Program-made: the position numbers and the translations under genes
In this document: one piece after another, positions 34,532 to 43,965 of the stretch
How the letters are laid out: each line of letters opens with the position of its first letter
Numbering within the stretch: position 1 is the first letter of the stretch
Source: Cyclobacteriaceae bacterium
GTDB lineage: Bacteria > Bacteroidota > Bacteroidia > Cytophagales > Cyclobacteriaceae
DNA: 64,000 nt
Assembly: GCA_020436165.1 (NCBI GenBank)
Contig: JAGQYI010000047.1
Coordinates: forward strand, 62,001-126,000
Direction: 5' to 3'
Notes under the pieces: generated by a model
Seen by the model: only the letters and a program-made list of their open reading frames with translations
Told to the model about the DNA's origin: nothing
Database searches by the model: none

Positions 34532-35114
34532 CCAACAAGTCGTCCATAAAGCTAGAGAATGACTTCGACTCATAATTGGCCATCCCAATTTTCTTGTAGG
34601 CGATATACCCTTCTTTGTCTATTACAAAAGTTGTTGGAATACCCTCCGACTCATAAACTTTGGGTATCTGGGTTTCGTTAGGAAAGAAAACCGGCATTGT
34701 ATAACCTTTTTTCTGAATGAATTTTTCAGCTTTTTTAGGGTCCTGATCAAAAGAAATCATCGCGAATACGATGTTTGGGTTGTCTTTGTATTTTTCATAC
34801 ATACCCTGAATGCTTGGCATTTCTGCAATACAAGGAGGGCACCACGTGGCCCACATATTTATAAAAATCACCTTACCTTTTACAGTTTCAAAATCCAGCC
34901 TGCTTCCATCAAGAGCTGTCAGCGAAAAGTCAAAAGCAGCTTTCTCCTTATCCTCAATAGTCTTGGTATCAGGGTTGGCTATTCCTGTTGCCAGCACAAC
35001 GCGTTGTGCAAAAGCCGCAACTTCAGTATGTAACCCTGTAAAATAAAGGGTTAAAATGATCGCTATAAAAATTCCCCAATCCCTCAATTCTTTTTTTAAT
35101 TTATTCTTTGTCAT
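34524..35114 (-). CDS. TlpA-like membrane-anchored thioredoxin
   Basis: A 196-residue protein with an N-terminal signal anchor ('WGIFIAIILTLYFTGL', residues about 13-28) and a periplasmic thioredoxin fold. The active site is WATWCPPC near residue 92-95 and the cis-proline is in 'EGIPTTFVIDKEG'. It reduces disulfides or takes part in cytochrome c maturation or envelope redox homeostasis. No ccm or other redox genes are nearby. A perfect -7 box (TATTTTTG) lies 21 bases upstream. Its end overlaps the symporter gene. Confidence 0.9.
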   Translation of the reverse strand: MTKNKLKKELRDWGIFIAIILTLYFTGLHTEVAAFAQRVVLATGIANPDTKTIEDKEKAAFDFSLTALDGSRLDFETVKGKVIFINMWATWCPPCIAEMPSIQGMYEKYKDNPNIVFAMISFDQDPKKAEKFIQKKGYTMPVFFPNETQIPKVYESEGIPTTFVIDKEGYIAYKKIGMANYESKSFSSFMDDLLAK

Positions 35115-35134
35115 GGTTTAAGTCCTGAATTACA

Positions 35135-35142
35135 CAAAAATA
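35135..35142 (-). promoter_or_regulatory. -7 promoter element of the TlpA-like gene
   Basis: TATTTTTG on the minus strand is a perfect TAnnTTTG, 20 bases ahead of the start. No -33 TTTG is seen at the proper distance. Confidence 0.38.
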
Positions 35143-35213
35143 ACGCCAGTGTTCCTAAAAAGTTCCCAGACTACAAAATTAATACGAAGTATCAAGAATT
35201 GTATAATCGGTTC

Positions 35214-35244
35214 TTTGATGAGAAAATGTATTTGCTAGCTTTGT
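35214..35244 (+). promoter_or_regulatory. tex promoter (consensus Bacteroidota type)
   Basis: TTTG (35214-35217), exactly 19 bases, then TAGCTTTG (35237-35244): the full Bacteroidota housekeeping promoter. Transcription would start near 35251, giving a leader of only about 10 bases. Confidence 0.75.
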
Positions 35245-35260
35245 CCACCATTTAAAAAAT

Positions 35261-37507
35261 ATGAGTATAAAGTATTATTCTGTAATTGCTAATGAGCTTT
35301 CGGTTCGGGAAAATCAAGTGAAGGCTACGGTTGAGTTGTTGGATGGAGGAGCAACAGTTCCATTTATATCGAGGTATCGAAAGGAAGTGACAGGAAGTTT
35401 GGATGAAGTAGCTGTTGCAGCTATACGCGACAGGATAGAACAACTTCGGGAGCTGGACAAACGAAGAGAGGCTATTCTTAAATCCATTGAAGAACAGGGA
35501 AAACTTACAGACGAGCTAAAGAGTGCTATTGATGGAGCAAAAACAATGTCAGAACTGGAAGACATGTATTTGCCTTACAAACCCAAACGTAAAACCCGAG
35601 CTTTGGTGGCGCGTGAGAAAGGTTTGGAACCATTAGCCTTAAAAATTCTGGAACAAAATACAGGTGACGTTGAAGAATGGGCTCTGGCGTATATAGATGA
35701 CGAAAAAGGAGTAGCCTCCATGGAAGAAGCACTTCAGGGAGCCAGAGATATTATAGCAGAAACGGTGAATGAAGATAGCGTTGTAAGAGGCAAGCTAAGA
35801 AATCTGTTTTTAAAGGATGCTGTTATCACATCAAAGGTATTTGCAGGGAAAGAACAGGAAGCTGCCAAGTACAGAGATTACTTTGAATGGAGCGAACCGC
35901 TTTCAAAAGCGCCCTCACATCGTTTGTTGGCAATGCGAAGAGGAGAGGCAGAAGGCTTCCTGAGCCTGGACATAAAACCTGATGAAGAAACAGCAGTGGA
36001 GTTGATCAATAGAATATATCTCAAGGGCAATACGCAAAGTAGTGCACAGGTTGAGTTGGCCATAAAAGACTCCTATAAAAGGTTGCTCAAGCCCTCGATG
36101 GAAACAGAAAGCAGGGTGCATTCCAAACTCCATGCCGATGAAAAGGCAATACATGTATTTGCCGAAAACCTACAGCAATTACTTCTTTCGGCTCCGTTGG
36201 GGCAAAAGGCCGTGCTGGCATTAGATCCCGGATTCCGAACAGGTTGTAAAGTAGTTTGCCTTGATGCCCAGGGTAAGCTGGTGGAAAATGATACTATCTA
36301 TCCTCACGAACCTCAAAGAAGAATAACAGAAGCCGGAGCTACCGTAAAGCACTTGTGCGAAAAGCATAAAATAGAAGCCATTGCTATTGGCAACGGAACA
36401 GCAAGCCGCGAAACAGAAGCCTTTGTAAAAGCATTAGGATTGCCTTCTTCCATAGCTATTGTTATGGTAAATGAAAGCGGTGCTTCCATTTATTCAGCCT
36501 CTGAAGTAGCAAGAAAAGAATTTCCTGACAAAGATGTAACAGTTCGGGGAGCAGTTTCAATAGGTCGCAGGCTTATGGACCCATTGGCGGAGCTGGTTAA
36601 GATTGATCCCAAATCGATTGGAGTTGGTCAATATCAGCACGATGTGGATCAGAACCTGCTTAAGAAAAGTCTGGATGATGTAGTAATGAGTTGTGTAAAC
36701 TCCGTAGGAGTTGAACTGAATACAGCCAGTAGTGAACTTCTTTCGTTTGTTTCGGGCGTTGGTCCTCAGCTGGCTACCAATATTGTTTCTTTTAGAAACG
36801 AAAATGGAGCCTTTGCTTCTCGTGAAGCGTTGAAAAAGGTGCCGCGTTTTGGGGATAAGGCATTTGAACAAGCAGCAGGTTTCTTGCGTGTGCGCGAATC
36901 TTCCAATCCTTTGGATAGGAGTGCCGTGCACCCCGAATCGTATGTTGTGGTGGAGAAAATGGCTACAGATCTGGGCTGTTCTGTTAAAGAACTTATGGGC
37001 AATAAGGAGAAGCAAAAGGGTATAAAATTGGAAAGTTACACTTCAGAAACTGTGGGACTACCCACATTAAAAGATATTCTTTCAGAATTGGACAAGCCTG
37101 GTTTAGACCCTCGTGAAAAGTTTGAAGCGTTTGCTTTTGCAGAGGGAGTTGAATCCATGTCCGACCTTAAAACAGGAATGAAGCTTCCGGGAATTGTAAC
37201 CAACATTACCAACTTTGGCGCGTTTGTTGATATTGGTGTGCACCAGGATGGATTGGTGCATCTGAGTCATATGTCAGACAAATATGTAACCAATCCTGCG
37301 GATGTGGTTAGTGTACAACAAAAAGTAACCGTAACCGTATTAGATGTTGATATGGAAAGAAAAAGGATAAGTCTTTCAATGAAAGGTGACCCATTTTCAA
37401 GCCGTAAAACAGAAAACAGAAAAAATAAAAAAGCTGAATCACCAAACCGTATGGATGGAGATTTGCAACATAAACTTGCTATGCTTAAGGGCAAATTTGG
37501 TAAGTAG
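35261..37507 (+). CDS. tex: Tex family transcription accessory protein
   Basis: A 748-residue RNA-binding protein related to eukaryotic Spt6. Domains in order: N-terminal helical domain, YqgF/RuvC-like fold ('VLALDPGFRTGCKVVCLD', near residue 324), helix-hairpin-helix motifs ('LSFVSGVGPQLATNIV', near 500), and a C-terminal S1 RNA-binding domain ('GIVTNITNFGAFVDIG', near 642) ending with a basic tail. Role: transcription accessory, and virulence or toxin control in other bacteria. It has a consensus promoter and is followed after 29 bases by a secreted-protein gene that may share the transcript. Confidence 0.95.
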   Translation: MSIKYYSVIANELSVRENQVKATVELLDGGATVPFISRYRKEVTGSLDEVAVAAIRDRIEQLRELDKRREAILKSIEEQGKLTDELKSAIDGAKTMSELEDMYLPYKPKRKTRALVAREKGLEPLALKILEQNTGDVEEWALAYIDDEKGVASMEEALQGARDIIAETVNEDSVVRGKLRNLFLKDAVITSKVFAGKEQEAAKYRDYFEWSEPLSKAPSHRLLAMRRGEAEGFLSLDIKPDEETAVELINRIYLKGNTQSSAQVELAIKDSYKRLLKPSMETESRVHSKLHADEKAIHVFAENLQQLLLSAPLGQKAVLALDPGFRTGCKVVCLDAQGKLVENDTIYPHEPQRRITEAGATVKHLCEKHKIEAIAIGNGTASRETEAFVKALGLPSSIAIVMVNESGASIYSASEVARKEFPDKDVTVRGAVSIGRRLMDPLAELVKIDPKSIGVGQYQHDVDQNLLKKSLDDVVMSCVNSVGVELNTASSELLSFVSGVGPQLATNIVSFRNENGAFASREALKKVPRFGDKAFEQAAGFLRVRESSNPLDRSAVHPESYVVVEKMATDLGCSVKELMGNKEKQKGIKLESYTSETVGLPTLKDILSELDKPGLDPREKFEAFAFAEGVESMSDLKTGMKLPGIVTNITNFGAFVDIGVHQDGLVHLSHMSDKYVTNPADVVSVQQKVTVTVLDVDMERKRISLSMKGDPFSSRKTENRKNKKAESPNRMDGDLQHKLAMLKGKFGK

Positions 37508-37536
37508 TTAAAGCAGTCATAAATTTACTTTCTATT

Positions 37537-39315
37537 ATGAGGCGGGCCGTTATCTTATTGGGCATTTTATTAGCTGGCTTTAGTTCTCGCGCACAAAAAG
37601 TTAAATACAAAGACTTGTATGTACTTCTGCGTGCCAAGAACTATGCAGACGCTTCCGGGTTTCTTGTCAAATTCCTGGCAGAAGAGCCCGATCATCCTAA
37701 TGCAAATTACCAAATGGGCCTTATGCTGGAGAACAAGCTCAAGGAGCTTGACTTGCTCAAACAAACGGATGCGATTGTTCAGCGGGCTGATTCTGCTATT
37801 TTATACCTTAACAAAGCACACGACCTTATAGATGACAAGGAACTCAAGAAGCATGACGATGATTACTATGAGCTATTTAAGCGTAGAAATTTGCGGACAG
37901 GTAAATTTGAGGTTATACTAAGCGATGTGCAGCTTGATATTGAAAAAAGGATTGAGGGGCTGAATGCTCTGAAACAAGAAGTAGGAGGGGTGAAGGAAAG
38001 GTTTACAAAGGCGCAAAATTATTATGAATCGGCTCTAAGTACTTACAGTGCATTAAAAGAGAAATATGGAGATGAATTAACCATGGCATTTGCTGCTTCT
38101 GACAGCACTATGCTAAAGTTAATAGATATGGCAACCTCCTATGATTCGGCTGTTTTTAATCTCGAAGCTTACAGGAAGGCACGGCAAACCTTTGAAGGAG
38201 ATAGCTATGAAAAAATACTAATAGAAACGAAATCAATTGAAGGTTTTTCTGAGGCTGCTTTAAACGAACCTGATTTCTATTCCAGGAAAATTGATCTTTA
38301 CGAATTTAATGCATGGAGTGCCAGCCAGCAGGCTCAATACAAGAGTAAGAGGGAATTCATGCGTAATATTATTGAATTTGATAATTCGCTGAATAAGATG
38401 TCGGAAACCATTGCTGCCGATTCAGCAGACTTAAGTAGTGAAGCATTTGGTATGATTACCTCCTCTGTACTTAAGGAGCTTAAGATGGTAGACAATGACT
38501 CCCGGTTAATGAATCTCTTTCAGTACAAGATAAGCCAGCTTAATCTACGATCAGCCTGGATGGGGTGGTACACTTCAATGGTTGATAGTGCTAACGTAGC
38601 TGAACAGCTTGATTACTTGAAGAAAATAAGAAGCCAGTATGATGGAGTGGTAAAGCTTAGTAGTTCTTTGACCGGAATGGAAGAAGGGCCATTTTTAAAA
38701 CGATACAATAAGTTTGTCGCAGCTCAGTATTCAGGTGCGACAGCCTTAAAGGCATATGTTTATAAGCAGAAGGAACTGGTAGAAAAAGATGGAAAAAAGC
38801 TGAATGAATTGGATAGCTTACTTGCCGAAAGAGATACATACGGTTTGTGGCATGGCGAAAAGATAAACCTGCTTGCAAATACCAAGGACTCAACTAATTA
38901 CATAACCACTTATACAGATTCGCAAGAAAACGCCAGAGAAGTAATTGTAACGGGTGTTTCCAGAGGAGAAACTCCGGAATTCTTTTTTGGATTAGTTCCT
39001 TCTTCCCGATTTGTTGATTCTCTTTATTTTTCCAAGATCCCAGAATTCATAGCTGTTGATTCATTGGATTCTGTTCAAATCTCTCCTTTGAAACTATCAA
39101 CTGGTGAATACCTGATTGCGTATTTGGCAAAGGCAGATGATGGAACATTGAATACTGCCTTGGTTCTGGCAAGTGTGGACAAAGGAGTGCTTTGGGTTAA
39201 GGAAGAGCGAGGGCTGGAACCATCTGCCAAAGTTGAAGAAACGGAAGGCAAAATAACTATTGTTCAGGAAGGTAAAGACCCTATTTTCTATAGCCTGGAC
39301 GGCACCAGGCAATAG
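37537..39315 (+). CDS. Large secreted protein, TPR-like N-terminus, unknown function
   Basis: A 592-residue exported protein: signal peptide ending in FSSRAQ, then a short TPR-like region ('KNYADASGFLVKFLAEEPDHPNA', residues about 32-54), long helical segments, and a C-terminal beta-rich domain ('REVIVTGVSRGETPEFFFG', 'LKLSTGEYLIAYLAK') resembling a small propeller or sandwich. I do not recognise the family. The N-terminal TPR suggests a periplasmic scaffold. It follows tex by 29 bases and converges on the GH15 gene 18 bases away. Confidence 0.68.
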   Translation: MRRAVILLGILLAGFSSRAQKVKYKDLYVLLRAKNYADASGFLVKFLAEEPDHPNANYQMGLMLENKLKELDLLKQTDAIVQRADSAILYLNKAHDLIDDKELKKHDDDYYELFKRRNLRTGKFEVILSDVQLDIEKRIEGLNALKQEVGGVKERFTKAQNYYESALSTYSALKEKYGDELTMAFAASDSTMLKLIDMATSYDSAVFNLEAYRKARQTFEGDSYEKILIETKSIEGFSEAALNEPDFYSRKIDLYEFNAWSASQQAQYKSKREFMRNIIEFDNSLNKMSETIAADSADLSSEAFGMITSSVLKELKMVDNDSRLMNLFQYKISQLNLRSAWMGWYTSMVDSANVAEQLDYLKKIRSQYDGVVKLSSSLTGMEEGPFLKRYNKFVAAQYSGATALKAYVYKQKELVEKDGKKLNELDSLLAERDTYGLWHGEKINLLANTKDSTNYITTYTDSQENAREVIVTGVSRGETPEFFFGLVPSSRFVDSLYFSKIPEFIAVDSLDSVQISPLKLSTGEYLIAYLAKADDGTLNTALVLASVDKGVLWVKEERGLEPSAKVEETEGKITIVQEGKDPIFYSLDGTRQ

Positions 39316-39333
39316 TTGGATGATGTGATCAAA

Positions 39334-41127
39334 CTACCCCTGAACTAAAAAATTCGGAAGGTCAAGCTTACGATTAATTCTGAACGCAGCATTTATCAAT
39401 CCCACATGGCTATAGGTTTGGGGGAAATTGCCCCACTGACTTCCTGTAACAGAATCAATGTCCTCACTGTGCAGCCCTAAATGATTGGTGTAACTAAGTA
39501 AATGCTCAAATATCTTTTTGGCCTCATCAATTCTCCCAACAGCAGCAAGAGCTTCTACATACCAGTAGGCGCAAATTAAAAATGTGCTTTTGGGTTTACC
39601 AAAGTCGTCTTCATGCTTGTATCTGTAAAACAATCCTTCTTCTGTTTTCAATTCTTTCTCGAGGGCTTCAAGATGCAATTTGGCTTTTCCTGAAGCAGGG
39701 TCAAGGTAACCCATTGTAATAAGGTGGAGCTGGCTGGCATCCAGTCGATCTGTTTCAATGGCAGATGTGTACGCTTGAAGATCTTCCTTATAACATTTTT
39801 CTATCTGAGAGGCAGCTTCTTTTTTCAGTTGTTGAGCTTTCTTAAGCATAACCTCATCTTCAAGCATATTGGCAATTTTTAGAGCGGCACTTGCTCCTGC
39901 CCAATGAAACTGGAATGTATAGCAATGACGGAAACTCATGTTGCGAAGTTCCCAAAGCCCGGCATCCGGTTCATCCATAGTGCGCTCTATTCCTTGCAAC
40001 AGATCCATAATCAACTGCTTTGAACGTTTTCTACCATTGGCATTCAGTCGCTCGTCAGTATACAGAGGTAAAAGAGAAACCAGTATCTGTCCGTATACAT
40101 CGTTTTGAATATGCTCTTTGGCCTGGTTTCCGATTCGCACCGGAGCATTCCCCTGGTACCCTTTCAAATCAAGAATATGCTCCTCAAAGTCTTCATTGCC
40201 CAACAAGTTATAAACAGGATTATACCGCAGATTCTCTCCAATGGCAATGTTTTCGATGTAGTTGGTGTATTTCTCCAGCTCTTCAAAATGGCCAATGGAG
40301 TTGAGGGCTGCCAGAGTGTAGTACGAATCGCGCATCCAGCAATATCGGTAATCCCAGTTACGACCGGACCCGGGATGTTCAGGAAGGCTGGTGGTTGTGG
40401 AAGCTGTAATGGCGCCCGTATCTTCAAACTGATGCATTTTTAGGGTTAAGGCAGAACGAATAACAGATTCCTGCCAAAGAGGGCCTATGGTACAGTGTCG
40501 CACCCAATCGTGCCAGTAGTCAATTGTTTTCGTTAAAAATGTTTCAGCTGTTTGTTTTACCGGGCCTTCCAACGGAACTCCCCAGGTAAGAATAAGATAG
40601 ATGGGCTGGCTTAGCTTAAACGATTTGCCATTGTGCACATAATTAAGTGAAAGATTGGTAGTAAGCCTTACAGGTTCCTCAAGCCCCATATAACGTAAAT
40701 GGCTGCTACCAAATACCACTTCTGGAACGATATTTCCATATTCGCCACGAGGATCACAAACAACTTTTATTTCCGGAGTGCTCTCCATTGGTTCAATTTT
40801 TCGGATAAGCATTAAAGGCTTGTAATGTCTTTCATATTGCTCAAAACGAGGAGCAAAATCTGTTACTTTGTACCGGCCATCTGCAGTGCTTATCTCCGTG
40901 GTTAACACATTTGTGTTCTTAATGTATTCCTGACAGGTTGATTTTATTGGTTGCTGGGGCTTAATACTGAATTCGCCTCCTTTTTCATCGTCTAGTATGC
41001 CACCAAAAACAAAGCTGCTATCAAATCTGGGCCAGCAAAGCCATTGCACATTTGCCTCTGTATCGATTAATGCCTGAAAGGCACAATTTCCAATTAAACC
41101 TAAATCATAGGTGTGTCTATCCTCCAT
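39334..41127 (-). CDS. Glycoside hydrolase family 15 (glucoamylase/trehalase-like)
   Basis: A 597-residue cytoplasmic enzyme of GH15: an N-terminal beta-sandwich ('DLGLIGNCAFQALIDTEANV', 'WLCWPRFDSSFVFGGILD') and a C-terminal (alpha/alpha)6 barrel with 'GRNWDYRYCWMRDSYYTL' near residue 253, 'EDTGAITASTTTSLPE' ahead of it. Bacterial members of this subgroup hydrolyse trehalose or short alpha-glucans. No signal peptide, so it acts on internal storage sugars. It is a single gene with convergent and same-strand neighbours unrelated to sugar use. Confidence 0.9.
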   Translation of the reverse strand: MEDRHTYDLGLIGNCAFQALIDTEANVQWLCWPRFDSSFVFGGILDDEKGGEFSIKPQQPIKSTCQEYIKNTNVLTTEISTADGRYKVTDFAPRFEQYERHYKPLMLIRKIEPMESTPEIKVVCDPRGEYGNIVPEVVFGSSHLRYMGLEEPVRLTTNLSLNYVHNGKSFKLSQPIYLILTWGVPLEGPVKQTAETFLTKTIDYWHDWVRHCTIGPLWQESVIRSALTLKMHQFEDTGAITASTTTSLPEHPGSGRNWDYRYCWMRDSYYTLAALNSIGHFEELEKYTNYIENIAIGENLRYNPVYNLLGNEDFEEHILDLKGYQGNAPVRIGNQAKEHIQNDVYGQILVSLLPLYTDERLNANGRKRSKQLIMDLLQGIERTMDEPDAGLWELRNMSFRHCYTFQFHWAGASAALKIANMLEDEVMLKKAQQLKKEAASQIEKCYKEDLQAYTSAIETDRLDASQLHLITMGYLDPASGKAKLHLEALEKELKTEEGLFYRYKHEDDFGKPKSTFLICAYWYVEALAAVGRIDEAKKIFEHLLSYTNHLGLHSEDIDSVTGSQWGNFPQTYSHVGLINAAFRINRKLDLPNFLVQG

Positions 41128-41183
41128 GGGGATAAAAATGTAAAATAGTTATGTCTATAGCAAAAAAGCTTTACTAATTAAGG

Positions 41184-42113
41184 TTATTTACTTCCACGTT
41201 GAATATTTCGAATGTAAGTGATGCTTTGTTTTGCGGACATTTTACTTTCATTTATAACTGTTAGATTACCCTTCTTATCTAAATCAACTTTGTAGTATTT
41301 TTCAAAATACTTGTTCGGCTTTATTAATTTGCATAATTCACGATCATCGGTACTAAAACATATTTTAGTTAACGATTCGTTTGGCATTTTTAAACTTTCA
41401 ATAGTATTAACGGGAAGGTTAATAATCCTACCATCTTCTAAACTAATTCTTAATTCATCTTTAGATTTAAATGAATCTCTATAAAAAACTATTTTTGTAG
41501 AATCAGAATCGCTTTTTGTTGATGGTTTATACTTATTTACATTATATTCTTCAATTATATCAAGAACATTCTCATTGTCATATTTAAAAGATAGATCACT
41601 TATTTTTAATACCAAGTCTGAATTATCATTAATTAGACTTATCAAGTTTTTATAATGTAAAGTTCTGTTCTTCTGTTTATTTATACTTTTTGAAACTTCT
41701 AAAAAATCATTATTTTTTTTTGCGTAATAGTGAATAAGAGTCCTTGTTACATTTGTTCCATTTGGGGAATAAGTTGATATATATTCTTCATGTTCGAAGA
41801 CTTTTATTTCACCATCAGTAATTAATCTATAAAAATCATATGGTAAATCACCTGATTTTTTCTTACTAAAATTCTTTTCTTTAAAATACATAATATTGTT
41901 TTCATTAGAGTAATACCCTAACACATCATTAATGTCTATATATTCAGTATCTTTTGAATTCGGTACTTTTACTTCAAGAAATTCATTAGTTCTTTTGAAC
42001 TTTTTATAATTTATTTTCTTTCCAGTATTCAAGACTATATAATCTTGAGAGTATTGGGCAAAGGTGTTAAAGCTTAAGATTAAACCCAATAATATATATT
42101 GAAGTATTTTCAT
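41184..42113 (-). CDS. AT-rich secreted protein, unknown function
   Basis: A 309-residue exported protein, signal peptide MKILQYILLGLILSFNTFAQ (start moved to the second ATG). The mature part is polar and lysine/asparagine-rich with two regions of beta pattern ('YIVLNTGKKINYKKFKRTNEF', shown in part, and 'ISLEDGRIINLPVNTIESL'). No domain recognised. It is clearly more AT-rich than the GH15 and redoxin genes beside it, consistent with a recently gained or fast-evolving lineage-specific gene. Confidence 0.65.
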   Translation of the reverse strand: MKILQYILLGLILSFNTFAQYSQDYIVLNTGKKINYKKFKRTNEFLEVKVPNSKDTEYIDINDVLGYYSNENNIMYFKEKNFSKKKSGDLPYDFYRLITDGEIKVFEHEEYISTYSPNGTNVTRTLIHYYAKKNNDFLEVSKSINKQKNRTLHYKNLISLINDNSDLVLKISDLSFKYDNENVLDIIEEYNVNKYKPSTKSDSDSTKIVFYRDSFKSKDELRISLEDGRIINLPVNTIESLKMPNESLTKICFSTDDRELCKLIKPNKYFEKYYKVDLDKKGNLTVINESKMSAKQSITYIRNIQRGSK

Positions 42114-42162
42114 AAAAATTGTAACTTTTTTATTCAATTATAAAATGTAAATTTGTATTTAA

Positions 42163-42993
42163 TCAACTCAAAGCTGCAATAATTGTTTCAGGCTCAGGTC
42201 GCACCCTGTAATTATCGGTCCTGTCAAGAAAAATTATTTTACCCAGTTCATCTGTAATAATCACAGTTGGAAGCACTGTATCAGCATCATAACCAGAGAC
42301 TACAGGTTGTATAGGCGTTCCATTTTTATCTTCAATTTCCAACAGCCGGGCCATGGTGTTATTTGTATCAGTTAAAAAGAGCAGGTCAACTCCTAGTTTA
42401 TTGGCCAGCTCTTTCGATTTCTTTTGTGGCTGAGGACTTATTAAAAGTACTTCAGCTCCTCGTTCTTTTAGCTCCAGATACTGGTCCGTGATTTCTTTGA
42501 TCTGGGTCATGCATATGGGGCACCAATTGCCGCGATAAAAGATGTAAACTACTTTTTTGCCTGCCAGAACACCTGTGTAAAATGGCTTGTTATCATAGGT
42601 CTTAAAATGCATATCAGGCAGAACCTTGCCTGGCACAAGCACTTCCGAATTTTTTACCGTTAGCATTGAGTACCACAAGAGATAAGATATCCAAAGTGCA
42701 TAGCTAATACTGTAAAAACCAGTTAAAAGAATGCTTCTGTTCGAACCCCAGAAGGCAATGGTAAGGAGCCCAAAGAGCATAATGAGCGTTAATGGCAGTT
42801 GGCTTGGCGAAGTACTGGATTTTTTTCTCAATGGAAGTGTCCACAGAAAAATAGCAGGCAAAAATGAAGATAGCGCCATTCCTAAGATGGAGGGATTAAA
42901 TCCATCGAGATAGAAGAAATACAAAGTAGCGATGGAGGCGATGGTCCAATAAGTGGTTGCTACCGGAAGAAAAAATGGTTTTAACCTGTTCAT
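42163..42993 (-). CDS. Redoxin fused to a membrane domain
   Basis: A 276-residue protein: residues 1-~125 form about four membrane helices ('ATTYWTIASIATLYFFYLD' onward), then an AhpC/TSA-like peroxiredoxin/thioredoxin domain with 'YRGNWCPICMTQ' near residue 155-166. CPIC gives a CxxC pair, as in thiol peroxidase-like redoxins. It probably reduces peroxides or disulfides at the membrane face. The first in-frame codon is TTG, so the ATG three bases later is the start. It is divergent from the DUF1295 gene (64-base gap), possibly sharing control. Confidence 0.82.
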   Translation of the reverse strand: MNRLKPFFLPVATTYWTIASIATLYFFYLDGFNPSILGMALSSFLPAIFLWTLPLRKKSSTSPSQLPLTLIMLFGLLTIAFWGSNRSILLTGFYSISYALWISYLLWYSMLTVKNSEVLVPGKVLPDMHFKTYDNKPFYTGVLAGKKVVYIFYRGNWCPICMTQIKEITDQYLELKERGAEVLLISPQPQKKSKELANKLGVDLLFLTDTNNTMARLLEIEDKNGTPIQPVVSGYDADTVLPTVIITDELGKIIFLDRTDNYRVRPEPETIIAALS

Positions 42994-43057
42994 CAAAAAA
43001 AACTGTTTGTACTTTAGAACGAATTGTTAAAATTATCAGTTCAAATTTTTTCATAAA

Positions 43058-43915
43058 ATGTCGCGTTCCCAAAGTTTATTAATAGTTTTTGTCGCTTACA
43101 TTCTGGCATTTGTGTTAGGATTACTTCTGGTTTGGTATTTACCGGAGGGTAATAATCTTAGTAAACTGTTCTTAATAGATGTAGTGCTCACTTTTTTTAT
43201 TTTCATGTTCAGTTTCCGGTTTGGTAATGCCAGTATGTACGATCCTTACTGGAGCGTTATACCGGCATATATTGTTGCTTATTGGTGGTATCATTCATTG
43301 GCAATTCCTAATTATGTTTCCTGGTTATTGGTCTCTGTGATAGTTGGTGTTTGGTCGGTACGCCTTACCCACAACTGGGCACGTGGCTGGCAAGGCATGC
43401 ATCAGCAAGACTGGCGCTATCTTATGCTCCAGGATAAAACAGGCAAATGGTATCTCATGGTTAATTTTTTAGGTATTCATTTGTTTCCCACACTCATGGT
43501 TTGGCTGGCTTCAGTTCCAATAGCTTATATTTTTACTTCCAATGAACCACTCACTCCACTCAACTGGTTGGGAGCAATTATAGCAACAGGTGGTATTATT
43601 CTGGAATGGGTTAGCGATAACCAGCTCCGCCAATTCAAGAAAATGAATAACTCAAATACGGTACTTTCTTCCGGTATATGGGCCTACCTGAGGCACCCTA
43701 ATTACCTTGGCGAAATACTCTTTTGGTGGGGAATTTACCTTTTGTCTGTGAATCTGTTTACACCCTGGTATATTAGCTTAGGAGCAGTTGGTATAACACT
43801 GATGTTTTGGTTTATTTCCATACCCATGATGGATAAGCATATGCTACAGCAACGTCCGGCCTATGCTCGTTATATGCTAGAAGTGAGAGGTTTAATTCCT
43901 TTTCGTAAGAACTAG
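43058..43915 (+). CDS. DUF1295 membrane enzyme (steroid 5-alpha-reductase-like)
   Basis: A 285-residue protein with about seven membrane helices and the DUF1295 signature: 'RLTHNWARGWQG' near residue 103, 'DWRYLMLQD' near 121, and the C-terminal 'SGIWAYLRHPNYLGEILFWWG' region (residues about 206-226, given in part) with the NAD(P)H-binding RHPNY. Related to steroid 5-alpha-reductases and isoprenylcysteine methyltransferases. Substrate unknown; probably a lipid. It precedes the RND operon by 50 bases and may be read through into it. Confidence 0.87.
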   Translation: MSRSQSLLIVFVAYILAFVLGLLLVWYLPEGNNLSKLFLIDVVLTFFIFMFSFRFGNASMYDPYWSVIPAYIVAYWWYHSLAIPNYVSWLLVSVIVGVWSVRLTHNWARGWQGMHQQDWRYLMLQDKTGKWYLMVNFLGIHLFPTLMVWLASVPIAYIFTSNEPLTPLNWLGAIIATGGIILEWVSDNQLRQFKKMNNSNTVLSSGIWAYLRHPNYLGEILFWWGIYLLSVNLFTPWYISLGAVGITLMFWFISIPMMDKHMLQQRPAYARYMLEVRGLIPFRKN

Positions 43916-43965
43916 AATAAAAGTGTTTTTTTGGCTATCCTTGTTGGAAATCTATTCGTAACGGC

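Noticed and set aside
36557..37015. Minus-strand open frame of 152 codons inside tex
   Set aside because: Shadow of the tex reading frame, with composition typical of an antisense frame.
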